Below are positions 11,139 to 21,749 of a stretch of DNA of 64,000 nt, piece after piece. The position numbers were made by a program, and so were the translations under genes. Every line of letters starts with the position of its first letter. Position 1 is the stretch's first letter. This DNA comes from Turnera subulata. Lineage: Eukaryota; Streptophyta; Magnoliopsida; Malpighiales; Passifloraceae. The notes beneath the pieces are model-generated. The model was not told the DNA's origin. It did not search any database and worked only from the letters and a program-made list of their open reading frames with translations. The stretch is taken from contig JAKUCV010003124.1 in NCBI GenBank assembly GCA_028386065.3, forward strand, positions 62,001-126,000, written 5' to 3'.

Positions 11139-12977
11139 TATTTGCGCGTGTTACTGTAGCAAAACGACGTCGTGTTAAGTGAGAAAACGTCACCGTTTCA
11201 TGCCACGTCGGACACAGGTGGCTTAGTGGGGCCCACATCACTTAAAGCCCCAATTTTTTCCCAAACCGAACCGAAACCGCTTCGGACCGCGATCACACCC
11301 GACCCGCCCAGGCTAAATCTTAAAAATATCTTACTTGGATTTAAATAAATACACCTTATTAATTATTTTAAACCTTTTATTTTTTCCGAATGTATTTTTA
11401 AAAATTCCTATTTAAAATCTCCCGCAACCAATTTAAATTTGTAAAAAAAAATTAAAATTTTTAATAATAATAAATAAATAAATAAATAAAAATTAAGATC
11501 AAACCTCAACCGTCAAAATAAAAAAATCAGAAAATAAACATTTTTTATTGTAATTATTTTCTGATGCTAGAATTGATAACTATTTAAACTCTCGGGCAAC
11601 CGGTTTATATTTGTAAAAATATCTAAATTTTTTATTAATAATAATAAAAAAAATTTAAAAAGCAAGATCAAATCTTAACCGTCAAATAAAAAAATAGAAA
11701 ATAAATATTTATTCTTATAATTAATTTCTGATGCTAGAATTATTTTTTAAAAAAATTAAAACAATAAATAATGGCATAAAAATTTCAATTAAATTTAATT
11801 TTATATTATAAATTAATTCTTAAACTATTCAAAAATAAAAAATAAACGTGCTTTTCTTACCCCAAAGCTACAATACAAAATAGTTTTGTCATCCATCAAC
11901 GCTACATAAAAAAGGAATAACACCTCACCCTAAATACAACTCAAATTAGATACATGTCAATGATAAATAAAAAATTAAAAAGACACCATCACGAACAACT
12001 GTGTTAGTGTGAAGCAAGAATAAATTGGGTTTCATCTCTTCCCCCTTGCAGCTGCCCGGCCGAAACCGACAACAGCAAAGGCAACTACCACCGCCCGCTA
12101 CAAAGACTGTCATCCTTGAGATCTGTCATCGACAACAGCAACAGCTGCATGTGACACCGTTGCTGCGCTGCAACAGCCAACCGCCACTCCTTCCTCTCCT
12201 CCTCCTTCAAAGCTGGTCTCGCCGTCGTCCCTGCCTGTTGGATTTGTCCTCTGAGATTAGATAGCAACGAGTGGAAGGAAGATGAGATTTTGATGATAGG
12301 ATTTGGTTGGTTAATGTTAACATATCAAATCTTTTTCTGAAGAGATTGTTGGAGGTTGCAGCTGATGGGTGGGTATTTTTGTTGTTTTTTTCCGATCTCC
12401 ATTTATTGTGCGCCTTGTAGGAGATCGATCCGAGATTTTTGGTGGTGTTTGAAGAGGGTGGTGGTGGTCTATGATGGTGGTGATGGGTGTTTGAGAAGAG
12501 GGTGGGGGCTGATGGTGGTGGTGGAAGGAGTCGACGGTGAGAGCCGAGAGGTCGATTTCTTGTTGCTTTTGTTTTTTTTTTTTTTAAATGGTTCATAAGA
12601 AAAGAGTAAGAGAAAGTGAAGGAGTAAATTTAGGAGAAAAAATATGATGTTGTGTAAAACCAAAAAAAAATCAACTTTAATATCTTTATTTTGAATTGAT
12701 TTGGCAGGATTTAAAATAGATAGTATATTTCTCTGATAAAAAAAATGTACAGATGTATTGCCCTTTTCCTAAAAAAATTAAATCCGGTTGTTGGTCAGGT
12801 TTTTTGCAGGTTATGGGTGGTATTCATCGGGTATCAAATCGGTTGGGTCAAGGGTTTGGGGTTGGTAACATGCGGAGCCCAAAAGACACATGGATCCTAC
12901 ATGTCCACCCAATCCTTTAAAACGATGTCGTTTTGGCACGAGACGACGTCGTTTAGGAACACCTCCCCAACCTGAAA
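11139..12977. other. Interior of the MULE, no transposase
   Basis: About 1.8 kb without a convincing gene. The left part is AT-rich and contains a tandem duplication (11408-11747). The part from about 12030 to 12600 is richer in GC, with Gln/Pro/Ser-type codons on the + strand and Pro/Ser-rich frames on the - strand. That is the kind of sequence seen when a MULE has picked up a piece of a host gene's 5' region, but I recognise no donor. Palindromic ACGACGTCGT occurs just inside each TIR (11164-11173 and 12943-12952). Confidence 0.55.
11408..11747 (+). repeat. Two-copy tandem duplication of about 170 bp inside the MULE
   Basis: Copy 1 (11408-11579) and copy 2 (11580-11747) both begin CTATTTAAA and end with TTTCTGATGCTAGAATT. 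They share the AACCGTCAAA segment, with many substitutions between them. Confidence 0.8.
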
Positions 12978-13130
12978 TCCGGGCAGCTCGCCACGTCAGT
13001 AGGTACCTGACTAGGGGATCACGTTTGGCCTGCCCATGCAAAGTCGGGGTATATGCCCAGCCAAAAAAAAAATCAGGGTATATAATTGGCCAAACCACTA
13101 AACATGGGGACCCAAAAAACCCAAAAACCC
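12978..13130 (-). repeat. Right TIR of the MULE
   Basis: The inverse complement of this stretch reproduces 633-664 joined to 11019-11138, including the exact pre-insertion sequence CATGTTTAGTGGTTTGG at the Copia insertion point. It is followed by the target duplication at 13131-13140. Confidence 0.9.
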
Positions 13131-13140
13131 TTTTGTATTT

Positions 13141-13502
13141 CGACCTAAAAAAAATTGAAAAGGCCACCGTTAATATGACTGATTCTGGATGCGAAAAAAA
13201 TGACTAATTCTAGATTGATGTAAATGGAAGAATGGAAGCTCTAGTTCGGTAATTCCCTTATGGATCTATACTAAAAGACTCAAGAGCAAGAAAATGCACC
13301 CTCTCTTTGTACGTTTAGTCCTTATGCTTATATTTAGTTAGCACTAAAATTACTGAGCTTCACAACTTTTTATCCTTTTTGTGTTTAACGCTCGGCTTAC
13401 CGTTGAAATTCAAACTTAAAGTTCTGACGCTGCAAGAGATCATAATATTATAGCATAAAAAAAGAGATCAAGAAACTAATGTTTAACTTTTGACGCATTG
13501 TC
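13141..13502. other. Gene-free flank between the MULE and the SINE
   Basis: AT-rich host-type sequence continuing from 632 once the MULE is removed. I see no open frame or RNA gene in it. Confidence 0.6.
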
Positions 13503-13514
13503 AATATTTTTCCA

Positions 13515-13659
13515 GAGAGCTCAGTGGCATAAGATCTTGGTTTCTAACGAGGCCATCCGGGTTCAAACCTGGGTGTGGATAAATATCTAGAGAGTTAAGA
13601 TGAGTAGGGTATATATAGTATTAGTGAGCTATGGCTCCCCCTTTGTAAACCCAAAAAAA
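13515..13659 (+). mobile_element. tRNA-derived SINE with target duplication
   Basis: A 145-bp unit starts GAGAGCTCAGTGGCATAAG, an RNA polymerase III A-box-like segment, and carries a B box GGGTTCAAACC 45 bases later. It ends in an A-run. The direct repeat AATATTTTTCCA flanks it at 13503-13514 and 13660-13671. Box spacing, A tail and target duplication are those of a tRNA-related SINE. It encodes no protein and depends on a LINE for movement. Confidence 0.9.
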
Positions 13660-13825
13660 AATATTTTTCCACTACTCTCTCAAAAGAAGAGTTAAAGAAA
13701 AGTGGAGGAATGTTTTTGGACTCACAAGCCTACTAATACTCGTAGCCATACTTATGGTTTCTTCTTTTTCTTTTTTCCTTTATGGAATAAGAAATGGTTT
13801 CTAATTTTGGTTGTCTGTCTAATAT

Positions 13826-16602
13826 TGAAACGCCCCTATCCGTGTTTACCAGTCTTAGTAAACACGTGCCGGAACTGTACAAAGAGTAAATACATCACGA
13901 AACCCGGCCCAATGGCCCAAAGAAAATATCAATCACCTGACCTCGGGTACCTCAACAATATTAGCACAACGGAAGCATTTTAATCGGATAGGCAACATAT
14001 GCAAAACCCCAAATGCAATCTAATGGATCCGAGTCCTGTCCGAGGGTACACTGCAGCTTCCCATGTGTGTTCCTGTACTCAGCACAAATCAAACTACGTG
14101 ACCGGGTCACGCAGGCGAGGGGTGAGTCCGAAGTGCTTACCGGGTAAAATCCATAAGTAAAGATAGATATACAGGCAAGCAATAATAACCAAGTCACAGA
14201 CAATTTCTCAATCGATAGTAACAAGCGAAAGGTATTCTGTGTTTCCCTAGACACACTAATCCAATTTTATTAACAGGGCCCCTATCACTAGTTAAATGTT
14301 GGCCATCGCCAGGTAGTCAAGCTAGCTAGCCCGTGGACCCCGCCCTGGTACCTCCACTTATAACTGGCACAGACAGGGAGCAGACCCCAAGCACACTCTC
14401 CCTCAGCGCCTAAAATAAAAATTGGTACAGATAGGGAGCAGACCCCAAGCACACTCTCCCCAGCACCATAAAATAAAAGACTACCATCTACCTGTTCCAA
14501 CATTTAACTGTGACTTGCTAGACGTCTAAGTGTTTTAATTTTATTATTTCCTTCTTTCTCAACTTGCTTCCACATTACTATTAATCGTCCATTATTCATT
14601 ATCCCGAGCAGGCTCACGGCCTCTCAGCTCGTCTGGATAATACAAACTTAACCATTCTGTTATCATATAATAGTATCCTCGGTACTTAACTCACACAATT
14701 CTCACAGTGAACAACAACAACAATAAACTTACTTTTACCAACCATTTCAACATCATCAATAACATCAACAACCAATCACAGTCACAAAAGTAGTATCATA
14801 CCAGCAAATATCACACATAGTAAACAAACAACAAGTTGATATCACGGGCAGTATATAAATATTTACTTATCCTCACCTGGTATGCCTTGAAAGCTGGTAT
14901 ATGATATGTCGTCGTCATTCTCGTTCCTATATTTACAATAACATAATTATTTATAATGCACAACAAGAATGATATGCATGAGAATTTCGAATTAATCATT
15001 AGTCGGCTCATCCTACACAAGGTCTATTGTCATCATTTTAATCTGTTTCCCACAAAAAGCTATAATCATCAAATGATTAATATAAGCTAATAAAAGTATC
15101 GCGGGCCTTCATAAATGTTAAATGATTCTGTGAAGACGCAATTAAATCAGGCATAGTGTAGGGCTTTTATCTTTACTAAAAGCTAGTGATAATCATAATC
15201 TTACTATATATATAGTACCGTTCAAATTATTGGCCATCCTCATCATTTAATTGTCTGAGTATGCCCTTAACCATTTAATTATCCCCCAACTTCAAATAAT
15301 CAAATCATCAACCCAATAAAACATTAGCAAGGTCACTAGCCATTATAATTATTTTATGTACCAGCTTCTTAATCCACAAAAAGAATTATTAATTACATCA
15401 TTCATTGTAATGATACAAGTATTATTATTATGGAGGCATAAATCAAATCCTGCAACTTAAAGAAATCCCTCAGTTGCAACATAACTTACCCAGACCATTT
15501 AGTTAATCAGACTATTAACTTACCAAAAACCTAGATTAATTATATACTCCAAATTTTAACAGCTCACAATTATTTTCTCGTCCAAAAGTTTCAGCCCATG
15601 CCATGGACCAAACCAAGACTTTCAGCCCATCGCATATTATTTATCAGTCCATTACTTTGTGTTAAACTCACCATCAGTGAAATTTAATTCAGCAGCAAAC
15701 GGCCAAGGTTGAAGACGTCCTCGATAGCGGCACGACGGCGAGGGCGAGCTGCGGCGCAAGGAAAAGGAGGACAGGTCGCGGTAGTTCGATGACGACTCCC
15801 CGGTGGCGGCGAGTATGCGAGCGGCGTGGGGAGGAGACGAAGGCGGCGAGGTGTGGAGGTGCTGGTGGCTGCAGTCGTCGGCAGCCGGGCTGTTGGCTTC
15901 ATCGGGTTGTCTCCACTAGCGGCGACGGCCCGGTGGTGACTTGCAGCAGTGGCCGGCGGGCTGTTGGATGGTTGTGGCGCGATGTGACGGGGAAAGACGA
16001 ACGGCGGCGTCGGTTGCTTGGAGCTGCAGGCGATGGCGAGCTGTAGAAGAGACGGCGACGGCAAGGGCAGGGAGGAGAGGAAGAAAGAAGAAAAAAAGAA
16101 AAGAGGGAAAGGGGTTGTTGCAAAACGTTGACGTTTTGCTTGGCTGTGTGTGTGAGAGTTGTTTTTTTTTTTTTTGCTTTTGGTTTTGATTTTTGCAATA
16201 CGGGTGAGCAAGTTTGGTTGTAGAAAGGGGAAGATAGCATCGGGTCTTTTGTGTGTTTCCAGGAAAGAGAAAGATGATGATGGTGTGTACTGGCTGATGC
16301 AAAACATGCAGAAAATCGCGGGTGACACATGAAGAAAAAAAGAAGGCGCCGCCTGCATTACCGGATTAGAAAATAACTGCATACTCCCCTTAGTTATTTT
16401 CCGGTGTGATTTTTCTGAGGATTCCGGGACCCAAAAAATACCAAATTTGGTCCGTAAAATCTACGAAAAAATCACGAGCGCAGGAAAAACGATGCCCGAT
16501 TTACCTTGAATTAATTACCCAAGATTAATTCATTCGGTAAATCACTGTATAACGACTTTTACAGTCCCGGTAAAAATCCAAATTTTTACCCGGGCTGTTA
16601 CA
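13826..16602 (-). repeat. Left LTR (3' LTR) of element I
   Basis: Colinear with 18935-21744. Ends on the + strand are TGAAACGCCCC and CTGTTACA. It contains a 58-bp tandem repeat at 14366-14478. At 15700-16180 there is a GC-rich stretch whose - strand frames are Pro/Ser/Ala-rich; because both LTRs keep it, it is probably leader sequence near the transcription start rather than a gene. Confidence 0.88.
14366..14478. repeat. 58-bp tandem repeat in the element I LTR
   Basis: Two copies starting GGCACAGACAGGGAGCAGAC and GGTACAGATAGGGAGCAGAC, with period 58. The same pair is present in the right LTR at about 19492-19605. Confidence 0.85.
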
Positions 16603-16746
16603 TTCTACCCACCTTAAAAAAAATTTCGTCCTCGAAATTCTGTCTTATCCGTGGGTCCTACCACGATAAGCTTCTGGTACACTCTACCAGGTGTCCAAAC
16701 TCAACGCGAGGCACCGCTTATACCCTTAAGCGACATCTCCTCCGCT

Positions 16747-16754
16747 TATATAAA
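16747..16754 (+). promoter_or_regulatory. TATA box of cargo gene 1, element I
   Basis: TATATAAA starts 41 bases before the ATG at 16788. In element II a TATAAAAA box starts exactly 41 bases before its ATG, and the preceding TACCCTTAAGCG segment is also conserved, which supports a real promoter on the strand opposite to the LTRs. Confidence 0.65.
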
Positions 16755-16787
16755 CCGAACCTCATAACTGAGAACTCACTCTCAGCC

Positions 16788-17165
16788 ATGGACTCTCCAC
16801 TAAGAACAAGAACCACCTCAGACTCCGAGGATAACAGCTATATCGGTGGTACTGCTTTCCCGACAAGCTCCGATGAAGAACCTCCCAAGAAGCGGCTCAA
16901 GACAAACATCATCAGTCTGAAGGAAGATATGGTGGTCTCCCCAAGACGGCGAAAGAAGCGTGCCAACAAGAAAGCTGAGGATAGGAAGGGCAAGGCAACT
17001 GCTCCCAGCGATACTCCACTGCAAACACTGATGCAACTGAACACTTCACTGAAGAAGGGCAGCTCGGCGGTGATGCAGATCGAACTGGCATGTGCGAAAC
17101 TCTCCTCCCAGATAAAAAACATACAAAAACTTGTAAAAGATCTAGAGAAGCAAGTAACCCCATAG
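16788..17165 (+). CDS. Cargo protein 1: small basic nuclear-type coiled-coil protein
   Basis: An uninterrupted frame of 125 residues. The N-terminus (residues 3-31) is rich in Ser, Asp and Glu. Two basic clusters (PPKKRLKT near 32-39, PRRRKKRANKK near 52-62) look like nuclear-localisation signals. Residues about 75-122 have heptad spacing of Leu/Ile/Val (LQTLMQL, IELACAKLSSQIKNIQKLV) suggesting a coiled coil. I know no family for it. The homologue in element II (43246-43644, 132 residues) is about two-thirds identical, and 9 of the 11 codon differences in the first 36 codons are synonymous, so the frame has been under protein-level selection. A TATA box precedes it and AATAAA follows at 17204. 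It runs antisense to the element's LTRs. Confidence 0.7.
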   Translation: MDSPLRTRTTSDSEDNSYIGGTAFPTSSDEEPPKKRLKTNIISLKEDMVVSPRRRKKRANKKAEDRKGKATAPSDTPLQTLMQLNTSLKKGSSAVMQIELACAKLSSQIKNIQKLVKDLEKQVTP

Positions 17166-17203
17166 GGTACTCCTTCTCTATTGTAAAACCGTTATGAAAA
17201 TTA

Positions 17204-17209
17204 AATAAA
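17204..17209 (+). terminator. Poly(A) signal of cargo gene 1, element I
   Basis: AATAAA 39 bases after the stop codon. Element II has the same signal at 43680-43685, 36 bases after its stop. Confidence 0.5.
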
Positions 17210-18030
17210 CAAGCTTTTTCCCTTATAAAACAAATCTCTCTTTATAATATAAAAACTTATGTTAGATAAAAAAAACAAAACATTTAAAAGTAGAACAAAA
17301 CCAATAAGAAGAAAATAAAATCAAACATAAAGAAATTAAAACAAAACATGTTTCCATGTCCATCGCTCTAGATCGGTCGTATAGGTCCTTGAACCCGAAA
17401 AACGCAACTCGCATAACTGACAGAGATATCGGTTCTCCTTCTGAAAACAACATCCGTTAACTCGCAAGGCGATGATCACGAGAACGTCCTATGTCCCTCG
17501 AAAGAAACGATATCCACCTGTCCACAAGCCAAAAACGTCTTCCAGATATCGTATCCCTCCATGACGTCCAAACAGGTGTAACCTTGTCGCACATGCACTC
17601 TACCCGAAGTCCCATCAATCTAACCACAGAGGTCACGGATGCTTGTGATAAAAGATGTAGGAAAAAAGCCATAAAAGAAACGCCAAGATAGCCAGGGCGA
17701 AAGAAAATTGTGAGGTGAAAAAGAGCTGAAATACACTTGCGTTTGTAGCCCAAAACACACAAAGTGATGAAGCAATAAATGAGGCAACGACAAAATTTTC
17801 AAAAAGCAACACCTTGAAGAATGAAAACGGTTTGGAGTTTTGTAGGAAGAAATCTGCTTTTCCAATCTTCGAAAAATCTTTTAGACTTTTCCAGAGATAG
17901 GTAGGGTCTGTACTTTGAAAAACAGGTAAACATTTTTGTATAAATAGCAAAACAACGGAAAGCAAAAACCACAAAGCTTCCAAAAGAAAACAAAATGTTC
18001 AAGCAAAGAAAACACAACGCATCAAACACT
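17210..18030 (+). promoter_or_regulatory. Spacer and promoter region of cargo gene 2, element I
   Basis: About 820 bases between the two cargo genes. The segment 17455-17665 aligns with 43955-44170 in element II (GCAAGGCGATGATCACG, TGTCCCTCGAAA, CTTGTCGCACA and ATGTAGGAA are shared). A TATA-like TATAAATA lies at 17939-17946, 92 bases before the ATG at 18031. No conserved frame is seen in it. Confidence 0.5.
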
Positions 18031-18691
18031 ATGCCTGCTCCATCATCTGTCTTCTTCGTCGAAGGTGCCTCCCTCGGAAGAAGAAACCGTTTGGCCTACA
18101 GCCTGATCAACGAACGTCCAGAGGAACTACCAAGCGAGCTCGGCAGGATGCCTCGTCTGGTCTTCGTCGACGAGCTCTACTCTTCGAGGTTCTTCGTCAC
18201 CCCAATGGAAGAGACGTTCTTCCTAGAGGACCAAAGCACCTTGAGAACCTCCTTCTACGGCTCGGCCAATTTCGTCATGTTTGTCATTTTTGAAAGACTT
18301 CAGGAATTCAACCTAGAGCCCACTTGCCAATTCTAGACCAAGGCACCTACTACCAGCTCTCGATGACAGCCCAGAGCATGCCCAGAGTATCTCGGTTACC
18401 ACCAACTTGGCCGAAGGCCCGACTACTGGTGTGGAACTGCAAAGGAATCGCTAGGCGTTCCCAGGAGTTCGTGCGTACCTTGAGAGATCTGAAGAACCAG
18501 TACAAGCCCAACAGTGGCAGCCTGGAGACAATCTCGGTGTCATCCCACTTCGGTTCCCTCCAGCAAACCGGTTCGAGCTTCCTGGCTAGAACAACACAGG
18601 CGGTATGTGGTTCTCGTGGAACGATAGCATCAGGGTCAACATTACCAATGACCCCAATAGCTTCAGGGTCAATGTTATACCAAGAAGATAA
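18031..18691 (+). pseudogene. Cargo protein 2, element I copy, broken
   Basis: Homologue of 44485-45168. The first 100 codons (MPAPSSVFFVEGASLGRRNR onward) are open. A one-base loss near 18334 causes a stop, after which the frame continues with RLLVWNCKGIARRSQEF, the start of a LINE-type endonuclease fold. A deletion of roughly 20 bases near 18510 removes the segment that in element II encodes MVLLTET, with its presumed catalytic Glu. The homologous stop is at 18689-18691. An in-frame upstream ATG at 17995 exists but is absent from element II, so 18031 is preferred as the ancestral start. Confidence 0.75.
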
Positions 18692-18919
18692 ATAATTTTA
18701 AATGATAATGTAATATTAATATTAGTAATATTAATAATATTTATGTTTCTGCATGTTTATGACATCAATTACCTCTTATGTGAATGCTTTGTGGCAAGCT
18801 GGCGTCCCTCGACTGGATCCACCATGTACTAACTAAATGACATAAATGCAAAATAATAAACATATGGAGCGAGCTATGCACAGCAAATAAGCAAACAATC
18901 ACCCAAGGACCTACCGCCC

Positions 18920-18931
18920 GCTCCGCTACCA
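18920..18931 (-). other. Primer-binding site of element I
   Basis: On the - strand this reads TGGTAGCGGAGC, three bases from the LTR boundary at 18935. It fixes the - strand orientation of the element. Confidence 0.72.
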
Positions 18932-18934
18932 AAA

Positions 18935-21744
18935 TAAAACGCCCCGACCTGTGTTTACCAGTCTTAGTAAACACGTGCCGGAACTGTGCAAACAGTAAAT
19001 ACATCACGAAACCCGGCCCAATGGCCCAAAGAAAATATCAATCACCCGACCTCGGGTACCTCAACAATATTAGCACAGCGGAAGCATTTTAATCTCATAA
19101 GCAACATATGCAAAACCCCAAATGCAATCTAATGGATCCGAGTCCTGCCCGAGGGTACACTGCAGCTTCCCATGTGTGTTCCTGTACTCAGCACAAATCA
19201 AATTACGTGAACGGGTCACGCAGGCGAGGGGTGAGTCCGAAGTGCTCACCGGGTAAAATCCGTAAGTAAAGATAGATCTACAGGCAACCAATAATAACCA
19301 AGTCACAGACAATTTCTCAATCACAAACAATTTCTCAATCGATAGTAACAAGCGAAAGGTATTATGTGTTTCCCTAGACACACTAATCCAATTTTATTAA
19401 CAGGGCCCCTATCACTAGTTAAATGTTGGTCGTCGCCAGGTAGTTAAGCTAGCTAGCCCGTGGACCCCGCCCTGGTACCTCCACGAATAACTGGCACAGA
19501 CAGGGAGCATACCCCAAGCACACTCTCCCCCAGCGCCTAAAATAAAAATTGGTACAGACAGGGAGCAGACCCCAAGCACACTCTTTCCCAGCACCATAAA
19601 ATAAAAGATTACCATCTGGCTGTTCCAATATTTAACTGTGACTTGCTAGACGTCTAAGTGTTTCAATTTTATTATTTCCTTCTTTCTCAACTTGCTTCCA
19701 CATTACTATTAACTGTCCATTATTCATTATCCCGAGCAGGCTCACAGCCTCTCAGCTCGTCTAGATAATACAAACTCAACCAATCTGTTATCACATAATA
19801 GTACCCTCGGTACTTAACTCACACAATTCTCACAGTGAACAACAACAATAAACTTACTTTTACCAACCATTTCAACATCATCAATAACATCAACAACCAA
19901 TCACAGTCACAAAAGTAGTATCATACCAGCAAATATCACACATAGTAAACAAACAGCAAGTTGATATCACGGGCAGTATATAAATATTTACTTATCCTCA
20001 CCTGGTATGCCTTGAAAGCTGGTATATGATATCTCGTCGTCATTCTCGTTCCTACATTTATAACAACATAATTATTTATAATGCACAACAAGAATGATAT
20101 GCATGAGAATTTCGAATTAATCATTAGTCGGCTCATCCTACACAAGGTCTATTGTCATCATTTTAATCTGTTTCCACAAAAAGCTATAATCATCAAATGA
20201 TTAATATAAGCTAATAAAAGTATCGCGGGCCTTCATAAATGTTAAATGATTCTGTGAAGACGCAATTAAATCAGGCATAGTGTAAGCTAGTGATAATCAT
20301 AATCTTGCTATACATATCGTACCGTTCAAATTATTGGCCATCCTCATCATTTTATTGTCTGAGTACGCCCTTGACCATTTAATTTATTCCCCAACTTCAA
20401 ATAATCAAATCATCAACCCAATAAAACATTAGTAAGGTCATTAGCCATTTTAATTATTTTATGTACCAGCTTCTTAATCCACAAAAGAATTATTAATTAT
20501 ATCATTCACTGTAATGATACTAGTATTATTATTATGGAGGCATAAATCAAATCCTGCAACGTAAAGAAATCCCTGAGTTGCAACATATCTTACCCAAACC
20601 ATTTTGTTAATCAAATTATTAACTTACCAAAAACCTAGATTAATTATATACTCCAAATTTTAACAGCCCACAATTATTTTCTCGTCCAAAAGTTTCAGCC
20701 CATGCCATGGACCAAACCAAGACTTTCAGCCCATCGCATATTATTTATCAGTCCATTACTTTGAGTTAAACTCACCGTTAGTGAAATTTATTTCAGCAGC
20801 AAACGGCCAAGGTTGAAGACGTCCTCGATAGTGGCACGACGGCGAGGGCGAGCTGCGGCGCAAGGAAAAGGAGGACAGGTCGCGGTAGTTCGATGGCGAC
20901 TCCCCGGTGGCGGTGAGTATGCGAGCGGCGCGGGGAGGAGACGAAGGCGACGAGGTGTTGAGGTGCTGGCGCTGGTGGCTGCAGTCGTCGGCAGCCGGGC
21001 TGTTGGCTTCATCGGGTTGTCTCCACTGGCGGCGACGGCCCAGTGGTGACTTGCAGCAGTGGCCGGCGGGCTGTTGGATGGTTGTGGCGCGATGTGACGG
21101 GGGAAGACGAACGACGACGTCGGTTGCTTGAGCTGCAGGCGGTGGCGAGCTGCAGAAGAGACGGCGACGGCAAGGGCAGGGAGGAGAGGAAGAAAGAAGA
21201 AGAAAAGAAAAGAGGGATAGGGGTTATTGCAAAACGTTGACGTTTTGCTTGGCTGTGTGTGTGAGAGTTGTTTTTTTTTTTTTTGCTTTTGGTTTTGTTT
21301 TTTGCAATACGGGAGAGCAAGTTTGGTTACAGGAAGGGGAAGATAGCATCGAGTCTTTTGTGTGTTTGCAGGGAAGAGGAAGATGGTGATGGTGTGTACT
21401 GGCTGCTGCAAAACATGCAGAAAATCACGGGTGACACAGGAAGAAAAATAGAAGGCGCCGCCTGCATTATTGCCTCAATAATGCAGGCGTGTCCAAACCG
21501 GACCAGAAAATAACTGCATACCCCCTCAGTTATTTTCCGGTGTGATTTTTCATAGGATTCCCCAAAAAATACCAACTTTGGTCCGTAAAATCCACGGAAA
21601 AATCACGAGTGCGGGAAAAACCTCGGTTTCGAAAAACAATGCCCGATTTACCTTAAATTAATTACCCAAGATTAATTCATCCGGTAAATTACTGTATAAC
21701 GACTTTTACAGTCCCGGTAAAAATTCAAATTTTTACCTGTTACA
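18935..21744 (-). repeat. Right LTR (5' LTR) of element I
   Basis: Colinear with 13826-16602. The + strand ends are TAAAACGCCCC (the terminal TG is mutated to TA) and CTGTTACA, followed by the AATAT target duplication. Small indels distinguish the two copies, for example a 20-bp extra segment near 19318 and a loss near 20284. Confidence 0.88.
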
Positions 21745-21749
21745 AATAT

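Larger units (their letters stand above)
633..13130. mobile_element. Non-autonomous Mutator-like element (MULE), split by a Copia insertion
   Basis: Both ends carry a terminal inverted repeat of about 150 bp that begins GGGTTTTTGGGTTTTTTGGG. The flanks are the same 10 bp, TTTTGTATTT, at 623-632 and 13131-13140. Long inverted repeats with a 9-10 bp target duplication are the hallmark of Mutator-like elements. The Copia at 665-11013 with its own GTTTA duplication sits inside the left repeat; without it the element is about 2.14 kb. No transposase frame is present, so it must have been moved by an enzyme supplied elsewhere. The interior (11139-12977) holds an AT-rich tandem duplication and a GC-richer stretch of unknown origin. 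Confidence 0.88.
13826..21744 (-). mobile_element. Element I: large LTR element without gag/pol, carrying an opposite-strand gene pair
   Basis: Two LTRs of about 2.8 kb (13826-16602, 18935-21744) bound a 2.3-kb interior, and the whole is flanked by AATAT at 13821-13825 and 21745-21749. Read on the - strand, the LTR starts TGTAACAG. A primer-binding site TGGTAGCGGAGC lies next to the 18935 end, and a purine tract preceded by ATTTCGAGGACGAAA-type sequence lies next to 16602. The latter is a feature of large plant Gypsy (Tekay-like) elements. There is no gag, protease, RT or integrase. The interior carries two genes on the + strand (16788-17165 and 18031-18691), homologous to those of element II. 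This is a non-autonomous, LARD-like element with cargo. Confidence 0.85.

Noticed and set aside
13515..13586. A tRNA gene
   Set aside because: A and B boxes are present but no cloverleaf with an anticodon stem is evident, and the A-tail and target duplication mark it as a SINE.
15684..16382. Long Pro/Ser/Thr-rich frame on the - strand in the element I LTR (repeated at 20788-21411; similar in 47779-48591 and 36784-37296)
   Set aside because: The protein text is low-complexity, differs in frame between copies and follows a GC-rich, CT-rich leader composition. It is more plausibly untranslated LTR leader.
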